The notes under the pieces: model-generated
Told to the model about the DNA's origin: nothing
Databases searched by the model: none
Seen by the model: only the letters and a program-made list of their open reading frames with translations
Translations under genes and position numbers: made by a program
Assembly: GCA_002049455.2 (NCBI GenBank)
Contig: KV919030.1
Span: 1-64,000, forward strand
DNA from: Porphyra umbilicalis
Taxonomy: Eukaryota > Rhodophyta > Bangiophyceae > Bangiales > Bangiaceae
DNA: 64,000 nt
Direction of reading: 5' to 3'
In this document: positions 21,836 to 32,096 of the stretch, one piece after another
How the letters are laid out: the number at the start of each line of letters is the position of its first letter
How positions within the stretch are numbered: position 1 is the first letter of the stretch

Positions 21836-24459
21836 ATGGACCCCCCCACGCCCGCAGATCGGGCGCAGAAGCTGGAGCTGCGCCGGGCGGCTCTGGCCGC
21901 CCGCAACAAGACTGTGGACGACGACATTGAGACATCTCCGATAGACGCGCGACCGACGGCGCGCGAGGCCGCCGCGACGCTGGCGTCGTTGGGGGGCGGT
22001 GCGGGTGAGTCCGACAACGAGTCGTACGCACCGCTCTCCCCGACGTGCGCGACGCCGCCGGCGACGGTGGGCAAGGGCAAGCGGCCGGCTGCGGCTGGGC
22101 TGCCGTCGTCAAGCGCCGCCAAGGTCGGGCGCTGGACGCCCGTGGCGACGGCCGCATTCATGGCCAGCTCGGCAGCAGCCGCCGGCTCGGCCGCAGGCGC
22201 GACTGGGGCCGCGACGATCGCCCCGCGACCAGCTGTCTGGTCGGGCCCTTCCCGTCTTGTGGGTCCGCCAGCTCTCGGCGCTCCCGCCGGCCCGTCAGGC
22301 GAGTCGTCGCCGGCTGCCGTGACGCGCGCCGCCCGTCGCCCCGCAACTCCGTCGGCGTCCGCCCCCCGCCGCCCCACCGCGCTGTCGGCTCGGACCCTGC
22401 GCTCCCAAGTGGCCAGCGGTCCGGAGCGCCCCGTGGTGCTTGGCATGCGTCGACGCACGCACAAGGTGCCGACGCTCCGCGTCACTGAGTTGATGATCGG
22501 GACAGGCACGGTCGCAGAGCGCCGCGCTGCCGTGCTCAACACGCCGGCCGGCCCGGCGCGTGCGACGCCCCCGGTGCCTGCCGCCACGGCGGCGCGCGCG
22601 ACGCCGCCGTCGCCTGCTGCGCTTGGTGGCGGGTTGGCCCCGGCACCGATGCCGCCGTCGCCTGATGCCTGTGTAGGTGGGTCGGGGGCGCCACCGCCGC
22701 CTTCGGACCGTGGTCGCCGTGGCAACGGGTCCGCGGCGCCGCCGTCTGCTGCCGTTAGGGGTGGTGCGTCGGCGGCGCCGTCGTCTGCTGCTGGTGGAGG
22801 TGGCGGGTCGGCGGCGCAGCCGTCTGCTGCTGGTGGAGGTGGCGGGTCGGCTGCGCAGCCGTCTGCTGTTGGTGGAGGTGGCGGGCCCGCGGCCGGGTTG
22901 GAGCCTGCAGCGATTGCAGGCTCAGCGGCACCAGTTTCGGCCGCCATTGCGGCCGTCAACTTTGTCGACGCGGCGCCGCGTCCGACCCCTGCACCCCGTG
23001 ACGGCGTTGCCATGCAGCCACTCGTCTTCCGTGCGATTGGGCGCACGTCGGGTGGTCCTGCGGCCGCCCTGGCGGCTGGTGCAGCGGCCGCCGGCACTTC
23101 CGCCCGTCCTGCTGCCCGCACCTATCCAGACCCCGATGGTGACGATGTCCAGTTCCCGATGACTGCCGCCGCGCAGGCGACCGTCAACCCACTGGCCGCG
23201 GCGCTGGGGCCGGGCGCGCGCGGGGAGCGCCGCGCGCTCATCCTCGAGCGCGCGGTTTTCGCAGCGACCAGCTCGGTTCGAATTGACGTGTCGGCCATGG
23301 AGGCCGCCGTCTCGGCGATGAAGGACACGCTGGTAGGTCTGAAAACCAAACTGGACTCCGACATCCAGCTGTCGCAGTAGACGCTGGGGCGGCTTGCGGC
23401 GGTCGAAAAGGCCGTCCTTGACGGCATCAAGAGCGCTGTCTCTCTCGGCAAGCTCGGCGGCGCCGGCACGGAGGACGAGGACATGGAGGAGAAGGAGAAT
23501 ATGCTGAAGTTGGTGACGGTATGTTTTCTCTCGCTGGAATGTGCACGAGAGACCGGACAGTAGAGGGGTGGGCGCCGGAAGGGGATGGGGGGGGGGGGGG
23601 GAGGGCGGGAACGGGCGCTTTGCGAGTGCCTCAGCCGGAATCTAACTCACTCTTTGCTGTTTCGTGTTTCTCTCTTCGTGTCTCTCTTTGTGTCTCTGTG
23701 GAGGATCTTCGTAGAAGGCGTACCGCGACGTCCTCATCGACGACTTTGCAACAGCCGTCAAGACGGTGCTCGTCTTCTCTTCCTCGGACGACAACTGGGA
23801 CACCCTGGTGGTGTCTGTCGAGTCGGTCCAGAAGGGCGGCATGGACAAGGCGGAGGAGTGGCTAAAGTCCTTCATCCGGCGGTCGAGCCGACGGAACCCG
23901 ACGATTTTTTCGAACATCCGTGTCTCCCTCTTGGCTCTACGTGTCAAGCCCCACCTGCACCAGATGTGGACGGACACCATCGTGGCCGCCTACTTTGAGA
24001 GCCTGGGCATCGAAGTCAAGAACTTGGCGAAGGAGTTGGCCATCAAGCTGCTCACCAACGACGGCTTCTTCCTGACGGTGAACGGTCGCCGGGCGTGCCT
24101 CGACGCGCTGTCGCAGCTCTTCATTTCCGTAGGCGCCTCCAACCGCGTCAAGCAGCCGGACGGGCCGATGGGCGAGCGCGTCGTCTTCGCAACGCTCGGC
24201 CACGTCGCTTTCGTGGTGACCAAGGTGCGCAACGTCTTGGAGATTGCCGCCGGCATCCGCTCGTCAACGCGCGGCGGTGCCATCGGCGACGGCCACTTCC
24301 CCCTGTGGGTGGCGGAGGTGCGCCGCCTGCTCCCGACGCACGCCTCGGACGCGCTGCCGCACACTGGCTTGGTTTTGGTTGACGGCGCGGACCCTGCCCG
24401 TGGCTTGCCGCAGTTCTAGGACTTGGCCGCTGCCAGTGCGCACCCCGCAGCGACGGGGG
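21836..24459 (+). CDS. Unrecognised spliced gene with two in-frame TAG codons
   Basis: Exon 1 (21836-23518) encodes an Ala/Pro/Gly-rich protein with about three tandem copies of a GGGGGSAAQPSAA-like unit near 22740-22890, then an amphipathic stretch (EAAVSAMKDTLVGLKTKLDS). TAG at 23378-23380 interrupts, but the frame continues with TLGRLAAVEKAVLDGIKSAV up to a GTATGT donor at 23519. Exon 2 (23715-24459, acceptor TTCGTAG) encodes about 234 residues of ordinary composition (AYRDVLIDDF, NLAKELAIKLLTNDGFFLTV), reaches a TAG at 24417-24419, and is again open to a GTAAGT donor at 24460. A third exon is not certain: the acceptor near 24536 leads into satellite sequence. I recognise no family. Low-complexity head, helical tail and surroundings suggest a transposon-borne accessory or Gag-like protein, but this is inference. 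It could equally be a decayed host gene. Confidence 0.5.
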
Positions 24460-24589
24460 GTAAGTTCCTTTTTGTGTGGGTTTGTTTTGTTTGTGAGTTG
24501 TTTGCTTTCTGTCTCTGTGTTGACTGCTCTGCGCAGGCAGTCGCAGGAGCGCCGCGATAGTGATGAGGGAAGCCAGTGTTTTTGAGCCC

Positions 24590-25030
24590 CTACGGCGGCC
24601 CGGCGCCCCGACGAGCCGCGGAGCGCCCCGGTGGCCCGGCGCGCCGCGGCGTGCCCCGGCGCGCCCGGCGCCCCGCGCCCCGACGCCGCCACCGCTACCA
24701 CGGGCGCGCCGCACCGCCATCGCGCCGCGCCGCCACCGCGCCGCGCCGCCACCGCGCCGCCCCACCAGCGCGCCGCCCCGCCAGCGCGCCGCCCCGCCAG
24801 CGCGCCGCCCCGCCAGCGCGCCGCCCCGCCAGCGCGCCGCCCCGCCAGCGCGTCGCCCCGCCAGCGCGCCGCCCCGCCAGCGCCCCGGCGCACCAGCGCC
24901 CCGGCGCCGCCCCGCCAGCGCACCAGCCCCCCGGCGCCCTGGCGCACCAGCGCCCCGGCGCACCATCGCCCCGGCGCCCCGGCGCGCCGCGGCGCGCCCC
25001 GGTTCACCGGGCGCCCCGCCCGGATCAGCG
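24590..25030. repeat. GC-rich satellite, 16-bp core unit
   Basis: The most regular part (about 24770-24890) repeats a 16-bp unit, CAGCGCGCCGCCCCGC. It is flanked by degenerate GCGCCCCGGCGC-type blocks out to 25030. All six frames are open. The period is not a multiple of three, so I regard the long open frames here as non-coding. Confidence 0.75.
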
Positions 25031-25059
25031 CCGTCACCCATCACGGACTGCGCGCACGA

Positions 25060-25210
25060 ATTGCCAATTTCAATCCGAGGACCGAATCGCAGGCGCATCC
25101 ACCGATGCGCATCGGTTTGTCGATCTCAAGTGCAACGAAAGCCATCGGCGATGCACTGTATTCCCAATCGGGGCCCGCATCGGAAATCGCGTTTCGATGC
25201 GCTCGGACCA
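25060..25210. repeat. Palindrome-bearing dispersed element, copy 2
   Basis: Contains the exact palindrome CGATGCGCATCG at 25103-25114 and further GCATCG/CGATGC half-sites at about 25147, 25171 and 25195. Word order on the minus strand resembles 11867-11990 (GCATCGAAA, CGATTTC, then the palindrome, then GATTCGGTCCT against GGTTCGATCCT). A looser cluster follows at about 25600-25640. Confidence 0.45.
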
Positions 25211-25270
25211 AATGAGGACGATATGCTGATTTCGTGTGGGCACGAGGGGCCCCTGCAGGTTTGCCAAACG

Positions 25271-25390
25271 CACAGAGCCACACAGAGCCACACAGAGCCA
25301 CACAGAGCCACACAGAGCCACACAGAGCCACACAGAGCCACACAGAGCCACACAGAGCCACACAGAGCCACACAGAGCCACACAGAGCCA
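25271..25390. repeat. Perfect 10-bp tandem repeat, 12 copies
   Basis: Twelve identical head-to-tail copies of CACAGAGCCA with no substitution. Perfect identity implies recent expansion or active homogenisation. There are no spacers, so it is not CRISPR-like. No coding meaning is apparent, although frames stay open on both strands. Confidence 0.95.
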
Positions 25391-25840
25391 CACGCCGCCA
25401 GTCGGCGCTGTTTGGTAGTGGTGGGGTGCACAGCGGGTGGCAACGTTGGCAGGCAAGGGGAGGAGTCCGACCGACAACCGCTCCCCTGCGACCTCTTTGT
25501 ACCCTCTGAGCCGACATTGGGCTCCATAGAGCCCACCTGGCGATGCACACTGACGCCAACCACTCGCCACGAGCAATCAGGTTTCCCTTGCTTGACCCGC
25601 TGCAGCGAATCAGCTGATGTGCATCGGCCACGATGCGTGTCTGCTCTGCGACTGCACCTACATTGACCGGAGAGAAGGCCCCCTCGGCAACACCCATGGC
25701 GACCGACATCAAGAGACCTCTTGCTGGTCGTTGGTACGACCAACAGCTTCGTGCCGGTGCGCGGGCAGGGTGGAAGCAGCGGGGCTGGCGGCGCAGCCGC
25801 AGGCGGCGGTGGCGGCAGCGCCGCGGGGGACGGGGTCTAG

Positions 25841-26117
25841 TGACTATTCTACCGAGTGCATCATTTGATGCCCTGGGCATCATTTGATGCACTTTTTTGG
25901 CACCATTTTTTTCGTGCTTCCCGGCATCGCACGCTCCTTTTGACAACAGAAACGGGCTCAGAGATGTCTTGTTACTCTTGGGGGAACTCGAAGCCATTTT
26001 GCTACGGATACAAACGGGGGGTGGTCCAGACGCCAGAAAAAGGGGGGTCGAACCGTCGTTGTCTGGCCCTGTGAGAGGGTGCATCATTTGATGCACCACC
26101 GGGCATCATTTGATGCC
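25841..26117. mobile_element. MITE family A, copy 1 (right end missing)
   Basis: The left end at 25841-25854 reads TGACTATTCTACCG, matching 12 of 14 positions of the terminal repeat of the intact copy at 55712. Just inside are two GCATCATTTGATGC palindromes, and two more lie near the right side (about 26079-26116). The interior shares the order of a GTCCAGACGCC-like block, an A/G-rich tract and a GAGAGG block with the copy at 55712. No right terminal repeat is found after 26117, so the copy is truncated or its end has diverged. It has no coding capacity. Confidence 0.7.
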
Positions 26118-27322
26118 TTTTGCGTTGGGAGGAGGGGGCTCTCTGTGGGAGCCCGAGGGAGCCTTTGAAACGGCGCGTCCGGGCTCGGGCGACCGGGGTG
26201 GCTGCGCTGTGGCGCTGCACAGCTCTTCCGTGTCTCGCCCAGGGACGTCTGACGGGCCCTTCGCAAATAATGTCGCGACCAGAAACGTTGTGCGCTTCGT
26301 GTCGTACTGACAGTGGCTTCTTGAACCAATCACAGGCCTCCGTGGCAGCTCCACGCGATTTGTCCGTTGTCCTCATGACTGTTTGGGGGGCGTGCGCATA
26401 CTTGGGGATGCATTGCGACCCGCTTGCTTCAGTACTCACCTGGAGGACGCCCTGAAGAGCAAAAATCGCACCCCCTCACAAGGAGCCCCGTCTGTGCAAA
26501 CCATTCCATCCCTTCTCTTACTCGTGCGACACTAAGGCAGGTTTTAGCACTGGAGCAGAGCGCTGTAGCCTTGGGAAGCTGGGATAGGCTCACAATTGGT
26601 CTTACACTCTCCATTGGACCAATGGACAGCAGCGGTTGTCTTGGTCCGCGAGTGGCTCTCCCTGAGCACCTCCTCCCCACTCTTCGGTGCAATCGCCGTC
26701 TCCGCGAGGCCACTTGGACCCCGCTTCCCGGCGGCGAGTGCCGTCGCCGCCGGCGCCGGCTGGCACCCTAACTATCACCCCTGGCGCAGGGGATTGCTGG
26801 ACCATAGACCGGCGTCTCTGCCGCCGGCGCCGCTTCCGTCCGTTCTTCTATTGTCTGCAGTCGACGGCGATGATCATCCGGGGCGACCTGGTGACGCGGT
26901 GGCAGCGGGCCGTCTGAGCTGTCGGCGAGCACCTACGGTGTCGTGCATTGTTCATTTGTCGCCGCTGGCGGCGGCGTCGACGGCGGCGTGCCCCCCCCGC
27001 CGCTCCACGGGAACCACCACCTTTCCGGTCGTTCGAAGTGCGCCGAGCAGGCACGGAGGGGGTGGACGTGACATTGGTTGGCAGTCGCCCGTGCACAGTG
27101 CCCGGGTCCGACGTGACACTGTTGTGCTGGTGATCCGTGCACACTCGGGAACGGTGAGCCACCGTTTGCTGGCCCATGTTGCCCGCGGCTCCGAGAGCTC
27201 CTGGGAGGACTGGTCCAGAGGCACGCTAAGAATGAAGCGGAGTGCCAGTGACGCAAGAGTTCGATATAAAGAAACAGAGTAACAACAAAAAACATCCCAT
27301 CTCGGCGAGGCGCCCAGCCCAC
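26118..27322. other. Intergenic, no gene recognised
   Basis: No frame carries a known domain. A 15-bp palindrome, CCATTGG-A-CCAATGG, sits at 26611-26625, and a short GC-rich inverted repeat around GCCGCCGGCGCCGGC lies at about 26745. Composition resembles old transposon flanks. The right end is the 3' side of the orphan transposase exon. Confidence 0.35.
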
Positions 27323-29014
27323 CTAAGGCGCATCAACGATGCTGTTTGTAGTCCACGGGAAACAGGCATTGGTGAAGTACCTCTCCCGCCGACGCTCTTG
27401 GGGCGTGTCAGGCGTCGTTGCCGGGGTGCCAAGCAGTCCCCACCGTCTGCCCAGGTCTGAAAAGTTGGGCACCACATTCTCCAAGCGCACCACGTCCGTG
27501 AGCGGCACGACATCAAGCGCGGGAAAGCCCGTTGTCGCGTCCATGACCCATTGGTACCGGCGGCACTTGAACAGGGACAGCACGCAGGTGGATTGGTGAA
27601 CAGCCGGCTCTAAACGCTGCACGACCAAAACTTCCCGGCGCACACCACTCACCGCACGCACAAGCAGCCGAGCAAGGCCCAGCCGCTGCTCGGCTCGGTC
27701 GCCGGGCACATCGTAGTACAAGTGGTCGAACCATGGCTTGCGGTACAGACTGCGGGCCGCACGGACGAGCTGCGCAACCTTCTTGACACGCCGCGGGAGC
27801 TTGGCCTCGATTTTGAAGGTGTTTACCACCACCAGGTGCTGCGCGGCCGTGGTGCCGAGAATCGCAGGCAGCTGCTGCAGTCGCCCGTTGTCCGCCGCCG
27901 CGGCGTCTCCAACCGTAATGCGACGCCCCGATATACGGACGCGCCTTGGCCTGGGCGCCGGCTCGTTCTCGGTGAACGAGCCCGCGGCGGCAGCGGCGCG
28001 GCTCGACTCGTCAGCGATGCCCACTTCATCGACATCCCCCGAGTCATCGACGTCAATGTCCTCGTCCACGTCCTCCTCGGGCGCGTTCATCTCGACGTCA
28101 CCTCCCCTTCCGTCGTAGGAGAGTTCCATGGGTGAGCCGTCCTCTTCCTCTGGGGCGCCACCATTGGGCTCGTCGCGGCCGCCTAAACCAGCCGAATCGC
28201 CGAACCCATCACCTCCAACGCCGCGAGCTGCAGCAGTCGTTGGACGTGCACCAGAGCCGACGTCGCCAGCACCGTGCGCGGCGGCGGCCTTGTCGGCCAT
28301 GTCCGACTCGATGATATGGGACAGTGTCTGCTCACACTTAAGCATTTGGATGGTAAAGGAAGCCTCCTGCTTGTTGGTGTTGGTCCACATAATCTTGATG
28401 AGCTTGTGGAGGGCTTCATTTACGCCCGTGTCCGCCTCGATGACGTTGCCCCTGCGCATGAGCTCGTCGTGAAGATGGTATGCCAAGGTGTGCATCATTG
28501 TCGTGTTCACCGCACCAAATAGCACCTGCACGTACTTGGTGACGAAATCGTACGCATCCTTGACCAGCTCCTTCGACTCCACCTCGGACAGGGAGTGCCC
28601 CTCCTCCTGGTTGTCACCAAAAAGCTTGCCCATCAGGGCAGCCGCGAGGCAGACGACCTCCAGGATGGCGTCATGCGTCGGCTTGTCGCCGAAAACCTCC
28701 TTGTACGCTTCCGCGACGTCCGAGAGCTTGTGCACAGGAGCGTCGTCCTCCGCCTCCTCGCCTCCCGAGAGCGTGGCGTCCGTGCCCGCGTCACTATAAG
28801 CCGCTTCCGAAGCGCGACCTGGCACGTCGCTCGACGCCACGTTGAAAGCGTCATCTTCAGCAGCGCTCCCGCCAACCGAGTCGGCCTCGGACTCAGCATG
28901 TGCCCCACTCTCGTGCACCCGCCGCCACTTTCGACAACGTTCGGCAGAAGACGAGCGTTGGCGCCGCTTTCGTCCCAAGAAGGGTTCGTTGGAGCCGGTC
29001 TGGCGTCGAGACAC
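27323..29014 (-). pseudogene. Orphan 3' exon of a tnp2-like transposase
   Basis: One open frame of about 560 codons without a usable ATG at its 5' end. It parallels the last exon of the transposase at 13.7-15.4 kb: an acidic Ser/Asp/Glu-rich head, then MMHTLAYHLHDELMRRGN followed by NEALHKL (compare VHKLLAHVVEAIKEHG and NEALHG), and a C-terminal DVVRLENVVPNFSDL and TNACFPWT end (compare SVLRLEHIVRDFDQV and VNVFFPWP). No upstream exons with finger or catalytic core are present; TRMT2A begins only 460 bp away. It is therefore a fragment of a related element, although its frame is intact, which suggests recent loss or constraint. Confidence 0.65.
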
Positions 29015-29476
29015 GGCCCCGGCTACCGTTTTTGGCCATCACCACCTCCCCCCCGGCGTGACTGAAATCAGCCCCGCGCTCCCCGGCGCCATGCCGCCGA
29101 GCACCCGATCCGCCGCCGCGACGGTGTTCAACCCCCCAAACTCCATCGCGCGCACGACCGACACGGCAGTCGTGGCGCCGAGGAGCGCCTCCCCGCGCCC
29201 CGTGCCCGACACGGCCACCCACGCCGCCACCGCCGGCGCCGCCGCCACCCGAGCCCGCCCGCTCCGCGGCGGCGGCGGAAAAGACCGCTGCGGCGACCGT
29301 CGCGTTGGTCGCCGCCACCCCAATCTTGAGGCTCGTCCCCTCGCGGCTGCCGGTCGCTCACACCGCCAGTCACCACCCCCCCCCCTCGCCAGCGGCGGCG
29401 ACGCCCAGCGCTGCCGCCACTGGGAGACCCGCTCCGCGCGGCGGCCGTGCCCCCCCCCCCACGCCACCCCCTTTCC
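29015..29476. other. Short interval between transposase fragment and TRMT2A
   Basis: GC-rich, with C runs at about 29383 and 29450. It should contain the 3' untranslated region of TRMT2A. No independent gene is seen. Confidence 0.35.
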
Positions 29477-32029
29477 TCACCGCTCAAACAAGACGACCGC
29501 CTCCACGTGCGGCGTTTGTGGAAAGAGGTCGACGGGCACGGCCAGCACGGGCACAAGCGGGGCTTCCACGTACGCCTTGGAGGGCGGCCGCAGCAGCGGC
29601 AGCCCCGCCGCGTGCAAACTCTCTACCGCACACGCCACGTACACGAGCCGCCGCACCGCGAGCGTCGCGCGGAGGCACTTTAAGCCGGTCGCGTGCACGC
29701 CGCACCGCGGCGGGTCGACGACCGCCACGACCGGCGCCCCCCCCCCACCGGCGGCGGCGGCGAGCGCGGCGACCGCTGCGCGGATGGTCGCCTGCGCGGG
29801 GCCGCCGAGGTAGGTGACGTTGGCCGCCCCCGCCACCGCCGCGTTGTGCGCCGCGTCCGCGAGCGCGTCGGCGCACTGCTCTTGGCCGAAGACGTGGGTG
29901 ACGGTCGGCGCGACCGCGAGGCCCATCGTGCCCGTGCCGCAGCACACGTCGAGGAGGCCGGGCTTGGGGGGGGGGGGGGGGGGGGGGGTCGCAAGCGCCG
30001 CAGCGGCGGCGGCAGCAGCGGGGGGGGCGCCGGCGGCGACAGCGTCGGGGGGGGTGCCCGCGGCGGCAGTGGAAGGGGGGGTGGCCGCGTCGGCGGCGGC
30101 GGGCGCGGCATGTGCGGCGGGAGCGGCAGCCGCATCGGGTGCGGCTGCCGCCGACGTGGCGGCGGCGGGCGCCTCGCGGACCGCCGCGGCGGGCGCAGGC
30201 GCCGCCACCGTCACCGCGGCGGGCGGCGCCGCCGCGTCGGCCACCCCCGCCGCCGCCGGCGGGCCCGCTGCGGCCGCCCCGCCAGCGGCGGCGGCATCCG
30301 CCACACCGGCACGCGCCGGCGCGGCCACGACGTCCTCCATCCCCCCCTGGGTCACGGGCGTCGCCCCCCCCCCCTCCCCCTCACCCTCAGCCGCCCATTG
30401 GCGGCCCGCAACGGCGGCGGCGGCCGACGCGGCGGCGACTTTTGCCTTCGTATCCCCTGCCACCCACCGCCCGACGAGGGCGTACAGGGCGGCGGACATA
30501 GCCATGTGCACTTGGAAAAAGGCGCCCGCGTTGACGCGGTAGGTGACGCCGTCGAGGATCTCGGTGACCGCCGCGACGGCGCGGGGGGGGAGGGCCTGCG
30601 GGGTGACCCCCATGCCCCCGCCGCTCGTCGACGCGGCGTCGTCGGCGGGCGCGGCGGCGGCTGCGCCGCCGCCGCCCCACGTGGCCAACACCTCGACGGG
30701 CCCGACCTCCCCCGCCGCCGCCGCCGCCACCGTCGAGCGCCCATTGTGCACCTGCCACGCAGCGGTCCACAGCGGGTCCCTCCCCCCCCCCCCCGCATCG
30801 CGGACACCCCCCCCAAGTAGGCCGCTCGCGCCGCCCCGACCGCCCCCACGTACGCGGTCCGCGCGGCCGCCACGGCCGCCGGCGGCACGCGCACCCCCGT
30901 CTCGGCGTCGACCGTCTGCACGGCAACGGTGGCGAGGACGTCCCCCGTCCTGCACCCCTGCCGCACGGTGAGCAACCGCCAAAAGCCGCCGTGCCGCGTG
31001 CGGTCATAGGAGGGGACGTCAAAGGCGCGGTGGGTGGCCGTGAGGGCGGCGGCGAGCGCCAGCGCCGCGTGCGAGGCGGTAACGCACGCGGGGGTGGCGG
31101 CGCCGATGAGGTGGTTGCCATCCCGGTACGGGCCGAGGGAGAAGCCGACGGCGGGGGTGACGCCACGGGGGGGGGGCCGCGCCGCTCCACGTTGGGGGGG
31201 GGGGGGGGCGTCGGCGGCGGCACCATCGGCGGCGGCACCGTCGGCGGTGCCCACCGCGGCACCGCCGACCGCGTCGGCGGCGGCGGCGGGTGGCGGCGCA
31301 ACCCCACGCGCCGCCGCGCCACTGTCGGGCGGCGGCAGAGGCGGCGGGGGCGCCCCCCCCCCGTCCGCGTCCGCGGTGCCCCCCCCCGGCAGGCGCGCCC
31401 ACCCAATCGTAAACTCATTCTTGTTACGGTAGTGCACCCGCGCCGCCGGCGGCGCCAGCACGACCGTCGCAATCGGGCACACCGGGCGGGCGCGGCGGCG
31501 CTCCCCCCCCCCCCCCCCCCCGCCGCCTTCCCCCGCCGCGGACACCACCCACGGCGGCGGCGTGCGACCCGGCGTGCCGCCCCCCCCCGCATACGCCGCC
31601 GCCGCCGTAACGATGACCTTGGTCAGCGCCCGTCGCACGGTCCGCGCCTTGGCCGCCACCTGCGCCGCGAAGGGGGTATCCCACCACGGCGCCGTCACCG
31701 ACGCGGCGGTGCGGACGGCCCCGTCGCCGTCGCCGTCGGCCGCGGCACCGTCGCCGACGCCGTCACCGTCACGGTCGTCGTCGGGGCGGCGGCGCTTGGG
31801 CGGGGCGCCCCCCCCCCCCCCCCCCCCCCCCCCGCGCGACGCCGTCGACGGCGGCCGCCTCGGCGGCCGCCCGCTTGGCCGAATGCGTCGCCTGCAGCGT
31901 GGCGACCAGACGGGCGCCCTTGACGGCCACGCCGTCGAGCGTCGCGACCGCCGCCGCCGCATCGTTGACAACAAGGCCACCGGCGTTTGTTGGGTGTTTG
32001 GTGGCCGCCCTGCTCCTCGTCGGCGCCAT
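29477..32029 (-). CDS. TRMT2A: tRNA (uracil-5-)-methyltransferase, TRMT2A-like
   Basis: SAM-dependent m5U methyltransferase acting on the T-loop of tRNA. Order on the minus strand: the tail of an RRM-like domain (AVATLDGVAVKGARLVATL), an APWWDTPFAAQ segment, YRNKNEFTIGW, VGFSLGPYRDGNHLIGA, GGFWRLLTVRQG, the central INAGAFFQVH-like motif (RVNAGAFFQVHMAMS), the SAM site LLDVCCGTGTMGLA (about 29945-29925), DPPRCGVH (29717-29694), YVACAV holding the catalytic Cys (about 29640-29629), and VDLFPQTPHVEAVVLFER at the C-terminus. Human TRMT2A has the same layout, including an N-terminal RRM. The usual YVSCNP motif is changed after the Cys. The start at 32029 is chosen because the next gene ends at 32097; the RRM would then be truncated, so a further exon is possible. 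The frame changes in C runs at about 30782-30793 and 31808-31834. An Ala-rich insertion follows the FQVH motif. Confidence 0.82.
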
Positions 32030-32096
32030 CCTTCTCGACCGCCGCCGCCGCCGCCGCCGCGGACCGTCGGGCGCGTGGCAACGACCGCCGGCGGCG

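Noticed and set aside
25271-25390. CRISPR-like array
   Set aside because: Units are contiguous 10-bp copies without spacers, and the genome is eukaryotic.
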